Assembly: GCA_963787345.1 (NCBI GenBank)
Contig: CAWBCW010000009.1
Span: forward strand, 1-64,000
DNA from: Bacillus_BD sp963787345
GTDB taxonomy: Bacteria; Bacillota; Bacilli; Bacillales; Cytobacillaceae
Length of the DNA: 64,000 nucleotides
Reading direction: 5' to 3'
The stretch's first letter is position 1; every line of letters starts with the position of its first letter. Below are positions 54,073-62,012 of this stretch, piece by piece. A model generated the notes under the pieces. The model saw only the letters and a program-made list of their open reading frames with translations, made no database searches and was not told the DNA's origin. The position numbers were made by a program, and so were the translations under genes.

Positions 54073-54339
54073 TTAATATTCTTTTTCTATATTTTCAGGA
54101 CCGATATCGCCGTAGCCTTGTCGGACTTCTTTTATAGTCTCAGAAGGGGTATCTCCGTTTGGTCGATATTCTTTTATATCCTCGGAAGGGATATCTCCGG
54201 TGCTTGGTCGATATTCCTTTATATCTTCAGAAGGAACATTCCTGTATTTTTGTCCATCGTTTTCTTTTCGTTCTTTTTCGTTATTCTTCGTAATCTCTAC
54301 TTCATCCCTCGTTTTTTTATCAAAATAATAGTCGTCCAT
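54073..54339 (-). CDS. PSEDIKEYRP-repeat protein
   Basis: 88 residues. A charged start (MDDYYFDKKTRDEVEITKN) leads to four tandem units of about 14-15 residues: VPSEDIKEYRPSTGD, IPSEDIKEYRPNGD, TPSETIKEVRQGYGD and IGPENIEKEY. The last units are more divergent, as expected from repeat growth. No family recognised; hydrophilic, no membrane segment. GAGGAGG precedes the ATG. A GGGAAA without a good -35 lies upstream, so sigma-B control is uncertain. Confidence 0.65.
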   Translation of the reverse strand: MDDYYFDKKTRDEVEITKNNEKERKENDGQKYRNVPSEDIKEYRPSTGDIPSEDIKEYRPNGDTPSETIKEVRQGYGDIGPENIEKEY

Positions 54340-54643
54340 GTTTTTTCCTCCTCTTATTTTTTCAAGATTGCTGTCTTTTCCCTAGTTTTTCAGTTAGATT
54401 TCAAAGAACTTGAACCACTTATATCAAATTCGCCCCCTCCCCCACAGTAACAGACTTCTGCTGAATGAAGTTAAACCATGTCCCTTCAATAAGATCTAGA
54501 TTTTTTAATTCAGGTACCCTCATTTTGTACCCTTACTATTGTTCTACCACCTTGTCAGAATTCTAAACTACTTTTTTTTGATTTGATTCCTATTTGCTAG
54601 TTTTGAAGTCCCCTCCTGCAGGCTATTTTTTATCCCCCTGAAA

Positions 54644-55585
54644 TTATTCGAAAAATGAACCTTTCTTTTTACCTTTTAAAAGGTCACCTGTCCAGCCTTT
54701 TATTTTCAAATAACCATAAAGGAAGAGGGTGGAAATCGTAATCAGAATAATCGACAGAGGATAGCCAAACCGCCACTCGAGTTCAGGCATATGCTGGAAA
54801 TTCATTCCCCATAATGCCCCGAAGGCCATAAGCGGGGTAAAAATCGTTGTAATCACCGTTAAGGTTTTCATAATTTCATTTCCACGATGGGAGGAAATCA
54901 CCTCTTCTAAATTGATAATCGAATCCATTTCGTGTTCATACTCGTTGAGCAGGTCCATTGTCCGCTCCAGCCGTTTGCATATACAAACAAAAATTTCCCC
55001 CTTATTGATTCCGGGAAAATTGGTTTCCTCTATCGCCATTTTAAGTTCTTTGATGGGAATGAGTAGATTCTTCCAAAGCAATAGTTCATGCCTAAGATGA
55101 TAGACATGATCGAGATGCCTTGTTTCATTCCTCTTTCGTATACTCCATAACAGCGTATGGAGCTCCTCCTCAAACTGATCAATCTCAACTAACATGTCAT
55201 TCAGCAGCGCTCCAAGAAAAACTAAAAAACCATCGACCGCATTTTCAGTCCTGTCTATTAGCCGTAATAGAACTTCCGGTTTGATTTGTTGAAGCAGGTC
55301 CAACTCAAGATCGACGGTAACCAATCGATTCATTGTTAAATAAAAATGAAAGATCTTAAAGTCACGTTCTTCAGTAAAATTTCTTTTATAAACAAGTGAA
55401 CCTTTCACGACTTTTTCTCCATTCTCTAAACGGTCCACTAGCAGGTAATTCGTTTCACTTTTACGCACATGCTTGAGCCAGTCTTTCATATTGTTGTCCT
55501 GCTCAATTGCTCGTTGTATCCGATCCATTTCATTTTTCTTCAAGTGAATCCATCTCCATTTGTTTACACCGATATCATTCTCCAA
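54644..55585 (-). CDS. CorA-family divalent cation transporter
   Basis: 313 residues. A long charged cytoplasmic N-terminal part is followed by two C-terminal membrane helices, with the channel signature GMN in ALWGMNFQHMPELEWRFGYPLSIILI. This is the CorA magnesium/cobalt channel topology. The start is TTG at 55585, eight bases after AAGGAG. A possible sigma-B promoter lies upstream, back-to-back with that of the next gene. Confidence 0.88.
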   Translation of the reverse strand: MENDIGVNKWRWIHLKKNEMDRIQRAIEQDNNMKDWLKHVRKSETNYLLVDRLENGEKVVKGSLVYKRNFTEERDFKIFHFYLTMNRLVTVDLELDLLQQIKPEVLLRLIDRTENAVDGFLVFLGALLNDMLVEIDQFEEELHTLLWSIRKRNETRHLDHVYHLRHELLLWKNLLIPIKELKMAIEETNFPGINKGEIFVCICKRLERTMDLLNEYEHEMDSIINLEEVISSHRGNEIMKTLTVITTIFTPLMAFGALWGMNFQHMPELEWRFGYPLSIILITISTLFLYGYLKIKGWTGDLLKGKKKGSFFE

Positions 55586-55621
55586 CCCTATCTCTCCTTC
55601 ATTCGTACTTTTTTTATATAA

Positions 55622-55647
55622 CTTCCCGTTATTAGACGAAACGAAAC
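55622..55647 (-). promoter_or_regulatory. Possible sigma-B promoter (corA-like gene)
   Basis: GTTTCG (55642-55647), 14 bases, GGGAAG (55622-55627). The -10 is weaker than the others. Confidence 0.4.
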
Positions 55648-55660
55648 TTCAAATAAATAG

Positions 55661-55686
55661 GTTTAATGACAATATAGGAAGGGTAA
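55661..55686 (+). promoter_or_regulatory. Sigma-B promoter
   Basis: GTTTAA (55661-55666), 14 bases, GGGTAA (55681-55686): the best match in the window. Confidence 0.75.
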
Positions 55687-55758
55687 TTATATGGCAAATG
55701 GAGTTGGGCTTGATCGTTTAATCGAAATGTTTGTCCAAATTTCAAAGGAGGTATTGGA

Positions 55759-56028
55759 ATGAAACGAGGTAGTATAGGTTCACTAGTGACTGTAGGTATT
55801 GGAATTGGCGCAGCTGCGACATGGTTAGCAAATAAACCAAATCGTATTCAAGCTAAAACTTTTCTAAGACAATGGAAACGGAAGGTAACACCCACTCCAT
55901 ATTCTGAAAACACACAGCGTGTGATTGAAAAGGGTGGAAATCCCCATCCACAGGATATTGAGGATAACGAAATGGTTAGCGAGGGCGCGATGTATGCAGT
56001 AGATTACTATAACGAAAAAATGCAGTAA
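55759..56028 (+). CDS. Small membrane-anchored stress protein
   Basis: 89 residues: one N-terminal hydrophobic segment (GSLVTVGIGIGAAATWLANKP), then a basic and later acidic soluble part (KTFLRQWKRKVTPTPY...). It resembles short YtxH-like or DUF3918-like Bacillus membrane stress proteins but I cannot fix the family. AAAGGAGG precedes the ATG and a near-consensus sigma-B promoter lies upstream. Confidence 0.7.
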   Translation: MKRGSIGSLVTVGIGIGAAATWLANKPNRIQAKTFLRQWKRKVTPTPYSENTQRVIEKGGNPHPQDIEDNEMVSEGAMYAVDYYNEKMQ

Positions 56029-56033
56029 TGAAA

Positions 56034-56065
56034 GAATGGTTGGGGAACAAGTTCCTCAACCATTC
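56034..56065 (+). terminator. Terminator-like hairpin
   Basis: GAATGGTTGGGGAAC pairs perfectly with GTTCCTCAACCATTC around two bases; only a short T-rich tail. Confidence 0.5.
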
Positions 56066-56100
56066 TCTTGTGAAGTGACAAATGAATTCCTCTCTTGTAT

Positions 56101-56316
56101 TTAACTGGATACGTTTTTACTACACAAAAGGAGCCTGCACAAAACGGTGCAGGCTCCTTCTCTATTCATCAAACTGCTTAGTTCTTGATTTCGTTGGCTG
56201 TGACGTGATTTTCTGCTTTTTTCTCCATTTCCTTGATTGGATTCTTTATCTTGATATACAGCATCTCCTCGTCCTTTTTCCCCATGAACCTTTTCAGTAT
56301 TTTTATGGTTAACCAT
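56101..56316 (-). CDS. Diverged KGG-repeat-like protein, probably frameshifted at its end
   Basis: About 71 residues. HGEKGRGDAVYQDKESNQ and NGEKSRKSRHSQ align with the last repeat and tail of the KGG protein encoded just upstream, so it is a diverged copy. The ATG at 56316 has AAGGGGG at normal spacing. The frame runs through the hairpin at 56129-56157 and stops after it. A neighbouring frame stops just before that hairpin, suggesting a recent one-base shift near the end. GsiB-type general stress proteins are its likely relatives. Confidence 0.5.
   Translation of the reverse strand: MVNHKNTEKVHGEKGRGDAVYQDKESNQGNGEKSRKSRHSQRNQELSSLMNREGACTVLCRLLLCSKNVSS
56129..56162 (-). terminator. Terminator overlapping the end of the KGG-like gene
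   Basis: GGAGCCTGCAC and GTGCAGGCTCC pair perfectly; TTTTGTG follows on the minus strand. Confidence 0.7.
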
Positions 56317-56376
56317 TTGATATTCCCCCTTTAATGTTTTAGTCATCAGATTAAAAAAGTAACTTTACGAAAGCTG

Positions 56377-56766
56377 TTATTCATCTTCATCACGCTGTTT
56401 ACTGCGTGATTTCCCGCCCTTTTCTCCATTTTTTTCATAGAATTCTTTATCATGGTTTTCAGCAGTTGCTTCTCCACCTTTGCGGCCAATCTCCTGATAA
56501 AATTCTTTATCATGATTTTCGGCGGTTGCTTCTCCGCCTTTTTGACCAATCTCTTGATAAAATTCTTTATCATGATTCTCGGCAGTTGCTTCTCCACCTT
56601 TTTGACCAATCTCCTGATAAAATTCTTTATCATGATTTTCCGCGGTTGCTTCTCCACCTTTTTGACCAATCTCTTGATAAAATTCTCTATCATGTTTTTC
56701 AGCGGTTGCTTGTCCGCCTTTACGTCCTCTTTCTTCCATGCTCATATTTTTGTTTTTGTCAGCCAT
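56377..56766 (-). CDS. gsiB: GsiB-like KGG-repeat stress protein
   Basis: 129 residues, hydrophilic. Five to six tandem repeats of about 20 residues with core KGGEATAENHDKEFYQEIG; the last is partial, and the tail is KSRSKQRDEDE. The KGG motif defines GsiB, a hydrophilin-like, strongly sigma-B dependent protein in B. subtilis. The repeats are also nearly identical at DNA level (66-base unit, about 56440-56740), so unit number can vary. AAAGGAGG precedes the ATG. I did not find a convincing sigma-B promoter upstream. Confidence 0.85.
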   Translation of the reverse strand: MADKNKNMSMEERGRKGGQATAEKHDREFYQEIGQKGGEATAENHDKEFYQEIGQKGGEATAENHDKEFYQEIGQKGGEATAENHDKEFYQEIGRKGGEATAENHDKEFYEKNGEKGGKSRSKQRDEDE

Positions 56767-57150
56767 TTAAAATTTCCTCCTTTAATGTTCTTTATTCATC
56801 AGTTCGGAAAAATAAAAATGCTTCATGTTACTTATGTCTCCCCACCTAGGATAGAAACTGAGGTACTAATGAAATGTCTATCAGCTTTTTGTTAGAATTC
56901 CATCCCTATACCCCCTTCTTCTCGAAAATGTGGTTCGTCAGGTTATCTTCATGTAACCTTACTTATGTATTACCACTAATCTCGGAATCCTAAACTCTCT
57001 TATTTTGTTTTAATAGATTTTGTTTTTACAGAACTCCCTGAACGAGAAAGCCCACTGCTTCAGCTGTCGGAGTAGTCAGCCCTAGCCGCTTGATGATGAA
57101 TCCCAACGATTCTTAAAGCGGAAATTTTCCATTTCTGATTTCACACAGAA

Positions 57151-57180
57151 TAGTGGTATTCGCAACAGCGAATACCACTA
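57151..57180 (-). terminator. Hairpin at the cls stop codon
   Basis: TAGTGGTATTCGC and GCGAATACCACTA pair perfectly around four bases; the stop codon lies in the stem. No clear T-tract. The stretch 56767-57150 has no gene I can support. Confidence 0.5.
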
Positions 57181-58676
57181 TAGAACACCTGAAAACAGCC
57201 GGGCAAACGATTCTTTCCATCTAACAGATATACTTCTTTTTTTAAATTCTACTGGATGAATGCGCCGGCATTCCTTTAAGTCTTCTTCATAACCGGATAC
57301 TAAATCAAGGATGGATTCTGTCCCTATTAAAAACAAATTGACTTCAAAGTTCAAATGAAAGCTTCGCATATCTAGATTAGCGGTTCCAATTGATGCCAAG
57401 TCGCCATCAACAATCATAATTTTTTTATGGAGGAACCCTTTTTGATAGGAATAAACTTCGATTCCAGCACGCAACAGTTCAGGAAAGTAAGACTGGGTGG
57501 CATATTGGGTAAGAAAGCTATCATTGGTTTCAGGCACCATTAGGCGAACCCGAATGCCTTTACGTGCCGCGACCCTAAGGGCTGTTCGAATAGCCTGATC
57601 TGGAATAAAGTATGGTGTCGCAATCAGAATCGATTCGGTTGCACAGGAGATCATTGCATAGAAATGGTCACCCATATCCCCCGTTTCGGGGCCTGTTGCG
57701 ACAACTTGAACCTGTCCATCTCCAACTGTGGATACCGGCTTCGTATAACGTTCATCAGCAAATAGCCTCTCACCGCAAACAAACTTCCAATCCAATAAAA
57801 AAACAGCATGTAGCATTTGCACAGCTTCTCCTTCCAGCATGACATGGGTATCACACCAAAAGCCAAACTCGTCGTTTTCACCAAGATATTCTACCCCGAC
57901 ATTTAGCCCTCCGACAAATCCAACCTTCCCATCAATGACAATGATTTTTCGATGATTGCGAAAGTTAAACTTTTGATGAAACCATCCCGTTTTTATCGGT
58001 AAAAAAGGCTGGATTTTAATCCCAGACTCCTCTATTTTTTTAATTTCGGATTGTGAAAGGGAAAGGCTCCCAAAAGCATCGTAGATCAGCCGGACTTCAA
58101 CCCCTGCTTGCACTTTATCCATTAAGATGTCAATGATCTCCTGCCCTAATCGATCATACCGGAAAATATAATACTCCAGATGGATAAAGGATTTGGCTTC
58201 TTTTAGTTTCCGTTTAATTTCCCGGAATGTTTCTTCCCCATTTAGTAAGATCTTCGTCATCGTGTTCTGATTTTGCCCCGTTAAGGTCACCCGTTCTAAA
58301 TAGCTAGCAAAACAGCGCTGGCGGTCATTAAGCTCAGACAAATCCAGCGGTCTCTGCTTTTACTGAGCGCTTCGAATAATTTCCGGTCACTGCTGCGCTT
58401 CCTTTTAAAGCGTTCTCCTTTGAATTGTAATTGACCGGAGTATACATAGAAGATATAGCCTAATACAGGCAATAGCACTAAAATGTACGTCCATAAAAGG
58501 GTGTTTTGTGCCGAGCGATTTTCAAGCCATAAAGATGTCACCGTATAAAAAATGATGACTCCATAAAAAGTAGCACAAAGAATTTTCCACCTAGACGGGA
58601 GGTCGGTTAAAAAGACCAAGTAGCAAAAAGGAATCATCACGATGACAAAGAAAAATTCAACGTATTTTATTTTCAT
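57178..58676 (-). pseudogene. cls: Cardiolipin synthase, split by a frameshift
   Basis: The first frame (from 58676) encodes the PLDc_N part: two membrane helices (about 8-50) and NTLLWTYILVLLPVLGYIFY, then LFEALSKSRDR. There the frame breaks near 58344-58352 and runs out at 58296. The other frame resumes exactly with LDLSELNDRQRCFASYLERV and carries both phospholipase D motifs, HRKIIVIDGKVGFVGGLNVG and HKKIMIVDGDLASIGTANLD. Restoring one base gives about 500 residues, the normal Cls length. Such enzymes condense phosphatidylglycerol to cardiolipin. The catalytic half could still be made from an internal start (57178-58341), but without its anchor. Confidence 0.85.
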
Positions 58677-58743
58677 CACGATGCTCTCCCTACATCTTAT
58701 TTACTATTAAAAACCCTTAATCAAAAAATATGAAACTAAATAT

Positions 58744-58800
58744 AAATGGAGCCCGACCCCGAATGCATAAATGCAGTACGCATTGGAGGTTAGGCTGACA
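58744..58800. repeat. REP-like imperfect palindrome
   Basis: GGAGCCCGACCCC, loop, then CGCATTGGAGGTTAGGCT. Near-copy of the element at 5796, lying just after a CorC-like gene. Confidence 0.5.
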
Positions 58801-58812
58801 AGAGAGACTTTT

Positions 58813-60114
58813 TTAACTTTTTTTCACTTCCAAATACCCGATGTGATAGCCATCAGATTCATGAATCTTAAATACATATCCTTCCGCTTCCACTTCCGCA
58901 CCGGCAACCTCTTTCGTATCGGATGTTTGTGTAAGAAACCAGCCGCCAATCGTATCCACATCTTCAGCGGATAAGTGGGTTCCAAGTAGCTCGTTTACAT
59001 CCCGAATGGATAATTTAGCATCGACGATATAATGATTCGCTGTTATGGTACGAATCTCCGCCACTTCCCCTGTATCAAATTCATCTCTTACCTCACCAAT
59101 AATTTCTTCGATAATATCTTCAACCGTAATTAATCCAGAGGTACCTCCATATTCATCCAGTAGAATCGCCATATGGGTCTGTTCTTTTTGCATTCTGATC
59201 AATAAATCATGAATCGGTATGGTTTCGATGACTTGAATAATGGGCTGAATAAAGGATGTGATGTCCCCAGTTAGATGAGACCCTTTCATCATGATTTTTG
59301 CCGTTAAAAACATTTTAACGTTCATCATACCAAGAACATGGTCTTTATCCCCGTCCACGACTGGATAACGGGTAAATGGTTCTGTATTCAGCTTATGAAC
59401 AATCTCTTGCATCGTATCATCAACCGATATACAGCTCATTTCCACGCGGGGCACCATGATCTCTTTTGCTAATCTCTCATCAAATTCAAAAATATTGTTG
59501 ACATATTTCCATTCATTTTCGTTAATTTCCCCGCTTTCATAGCTTTCTGCCAGGAGGATCCGCAATTCTTCTTCCGAGTGTGCCAATTCATGTTCGGTCG
59601 CAGGCTTTAAACCAAAAATCCCAACAAGTAAACGAGAGGAATGGTTAAAGGCCCAAATAAACGGATACATAATTTTGTAAAATAAAATGATGGGTTTGGA
59701 AAAGAGCAGCGTGACCTCCTCGGCCTTTTGGATTGCGACTGTTTTTGGTGCCAGTTCCCCTGCGACTACATGGATAAAGGTAACGATAGAAAAGGCAAGA
59801 GCAAAGGATATAATATGTGTAACAGCTTCATTCAGATTAAATGACGCTAATAATGGATGAAAAACCTTTTCTACTGTAGGCTCTCCCAACCATCCAAGTC
59901 CTAATGCCGTAACCGTGATTCCGAGTTGACAGGCTGATAGATATTCATCAAGATGATTCACGACCTTTATCGCTGAGTCAGCATTCTTTTTCCCTTCAGT
60001 CCTCAATTGTTCCAGCCGGGAAGTTCGGACTTTTACAATGGCAAACTCGGTCGCGACAAAGAATGCAGTTAAGATGATTAATAGGGCGATGATCAATAAG
60101 TTTATCAGTACCAT
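58813..60114 (-). CDS. CorC/HlyC-family protein with DUF21 and CBS domains
   Basis: 433 residues. Same order as the gene at 35811: DUF21/CNNM membrane part, CBS pair (MVPRVEMSCISVDDTMQEIVHKL; IPIHDLLIRMQKEQTHMAILLDEYGGTSGLITVEDIIEEI) and CorC/HlyC C-terminal domain ending GYLEVKKS. The two share long identical stretches such as the first 45 residues. It lies next to a mechanosensitive channel and not far from CorA, suggesting an ion-balance group within the stress island. Confidence 0.9.
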   Translation of the reverse strand: MVLINLLIIALLIILTAFFVATEFAIVKVRTSRLEQLRTEGKKNADSAIKVVNHLDEYLSACQLGITVTALGLGWLGEPTVEKVFHPLLASFNLNEAVTHIISFALAFSIVTFIHVVAGELAPKTVAIQKAEEVTLLFSKPIILFYKIMYPFIWAFNHSSRLLVGIFGLKPATEHELAHSEEELRILLAESYESGEINENEWKYVNNIFEFDERLAKEIMVPRVEMSCISVDDTMQEIVHKLNTEPFTRYPVVDGDKDHVLGMMNVKMFLTAKIMMKGSHLTGDITSFIQPIIQVIETIPIHDLLIRMQKEQTHMAILLDEYGGTSGLITVEDIIEEIIGEVRDEFDTGEVAEIRTITANHYIVDAKLSIRDVNELLGTHLSAEDVDTIGGWFLTQTSDTKEVAGAEVEAEGYVFKIHESDGYHIGYLEVKKS

Positions 60115-60160
60115 TGGGTATCAATCCCTCCTGTATGTTCACCTTTACTAGCTAAAAATG

Positions 60161-60194
60161 AACACTCCGAAATCGTTGAGCGTTTCGGAGTGTT
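60161..60194 (-). terminator. Hairpin between the channel and CorC-like genes
   Basis: AACACTCCGAAA and TTTCGGAGTGTT pair perfectly around a 10-base loop. Confidence 0.55.
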
Positions 60195-60204
60195 ATGGTC
60201 AAAT

Positions 60205-61713
60205 CTATAGATTATTATTTTCCTTATCCAATTTATCGTCTAGTTTACCTAAATACTTTGCGGCAAAATCCTTTCCACCGAGGCCGAATGCGAGACCAAA
60301 CGCTAGCGCCAAGCCGCCTAAGGTGAGAATAAAGGCAGCATTTACAATGGAATGGGCTACACCCAGTTGATCTAATGCCATGAACACAGTAATCACAAAG
60401 ATCGTATATTTTGCTATCGCTGCTAGAGTGCGAGAGTAATTGTGTTTGATCATATTTTGTAAAATACGCTGTATTAACTGGCCTAAATATAAACCAATCC
60501 CTAAGATAAATAGGGCTGCAAACAGCATTGGCAGATAGGCAATGACCCCTGTTGCCAAGGTAACGAAGAAATCTAAATGAACAATCTGTAAGGCTTCTGC
60601 CGTAAATAGTAAAATAACAACCACTTTAGCAATCATGCCTACGATTTGAGACAGAGTGTACTTCGGTTGCGCCGAGGTTAATGGGCCGATCCCTATCTGT
60701 TGAGAGACGCTATCAAGCTTTAAACGCCAAAGCATTTGTGTGACCATTCTTTCCACCCATTTTCCAAGCCATACTCCTACTAATAACAGGATAATAGCTA
60801 CTACGATGTTTGGGATCAGTGTCAACACATCCTGTAGCATCGCAATGGCCGGATCCGCAATTCCTTTTAGTTCTAGTTTTTCTAAAGCTGTAATAATAGT
60901 TGGAATTAAGATGAGGATAAACACAATATTTCCAATCATACTGGATAAACTAGTTTCTTCTTCCTTTTTGAATAAACCAAACCGCTGTCCGAGTTTGTCC
61001 GTCCCTGTACTTTTTAAAAAGTTTGTTAAAATATCACGAACGACTTTTGCGATTAGCCAGCCGATAAACACAATAATTGCAGCAGCAAATAACTTAGGAA
61101 TAAAAGCTATGATTGTGGAAAGTGCATTTGAGAATGGTTCTGAAATACCTTCCATTTGCAAGGCGCCCAATACCCCTGGTAGAAATAGCAGGAGTACAAA
61201 GTAGAAGATTACTTTAGAAGCATTATCCACTTTGATGCCAGCTTCTAGTTCACTCGTTGTCATTTTCCATTTTACTAGCTTACGTTCTAAATGAATCATG
61301 TCTGCGCCTTTTTTAAAGAGAAGACGAAGTACAGTGGCAATCACCCAAGCAAGTAATAGAATTAAAGCTGCTTTTAATAGATTCGGAATAGCAGACGTCA
61401 TGATCGAGACCATGGTTACGAGTGGTTCTGCGATTAGGCTTAGTTGAAGCATATTGAAAAAGATAATCCACACCACAATTAATAAGGTATAGTAAACAAT
61501 TTTCCCAATAATGAATTCAATCGAGTATTTTCTATTTCCGAAATCTGAAAAAAGTTTATTATCTAAACTTGTTTTCTTTAGTGCAGCCTCTACACTCTTT
61601 CCAATTCCTTTAGCGACCAGCCAGCCAATCAATAAGACAAGCAGCGCTAATAGTAGGTTGGGGATTTGATTGATGTATATTTGCCAACCATCTGTCATAT
61701 CTCTTAAACTCAT
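60205..61713 (-). CDS. Mechanosensitive ion channel-like protein with tandem conserved TM helices
   Basis: 502 residues, about ten to twelve helices. A unit of the form IPNLLLALLVLLIGWLVAKGIGKSVEAAL recurs four to five times (also at LLKAALILLLAWVIATVLRLL, LFAAAIIVFIGWLIAKVVRDIL, IVVAIILLLVGVWLGKWVERM). This is the conserved TM helix repeat family (PF05552) linked to MscS-like channels. The end has LGGLALAFGLAFGLGGKDFAAKYLGKL, like the MscS pore region. A sigma-B promoter lies upstream. Probably protects against osmotic shock. Confidence 0.82.
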   Translation of the reverse strand: MSLRDMTDGWQIYINQIPNLLLALLVLLIGWLVAKGIGKSVEAALKKTSLDNKLFSDFGNRKYSIEFIIGKIVYYTLLIVVWIIFFNMLQLSLIAEPLVTMVSIMTSAIPNLLKAALILLLAWVIATVLRLLFKKGADMIHLERKLVKWKMTTSELEAGIKVDNASKVIFYFVLLLFLPGVLGALQMEGISEPFSNALSTIIAFIPKLFAAAIIVFIGWLIAKVVRDILTNFLKSTGTDKLGQRFGLFKKEEETSLSSMIGNIVFILILIPTIITALEKLELKGIADPAIAMLQDVLTLIPNIVVAIILLLVGVWLGKWVERMVTQMLWRLKLDSVSQQIGIGPLTSAQPKYTLSQIVGMIAKVVVILLFTAEALQIVHLDFFVTLATGVIAYLPMLFAALFILGIGLYLGQLIQRILQNMIKHNYSRTLAAIAKYTIFVITVFMALDQLGVAHSIVNAAFILTLGGLALAFGLAFGLGGKDFAAKYLGKLDDKLDKENNNL

Positions 61714-61761
61714 TTAACATCTCTCCTTTTCTCTTTTTTTCGAATTCGTTCGGTAATTGTA

Positions 61762-61787
61762 ATACCCCCCTTCAAATAATTTCAAAC
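61762..61787 (-). promoter_or_regulatory. Sigma-B promoter of the channel gene
   Basis: GTTTGA (61782-61787), 14 bases, GGGTAT (61762-61767). Confidence 0.7.
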
Positions 61788-62012
61788 CTTACTAACTTAG
61801 TTACGTTTTTTATAATTTTTTAGAAATAAAGGTTTCACCTCCCCTTTCAATGGGAATATAATCAGCAGTTCAATTTTTAGAAGGAGGTTACAACAGCTTC
61901 AAAAAACCTATCAAAAGTTAAATTAAAAGGAGCTTTCTATTCTCTTGACATTCCCTTTTCGAATATTTAAAATAGGCTTAAGGAACAAGTGTTCGATAAG
62001 AGGGAGAATGAC

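Noticed and set aside
55691..55762. 23-codon ORF (MANGVGLDRLIEMFVQISKE...) whose stop overlaps the next ATG
   Set aside because: The start lies at or before the expected sigma-B transcription start (about 55693), so it would lack a ribosome site on that transcript.
56837..56858. GTTTCT...GGGAGA upstream of the KGG gene as a sigma-B promoter
   Set aside because: Spacer is only 10 bases, shorter than the 12-15 usual for sigma B.
56406..56895. Two 147-codon plus-strand frames with repeats
   Set aside because: Antisense readings of the KGG repeats; periodic composition is inherited from the real gene.
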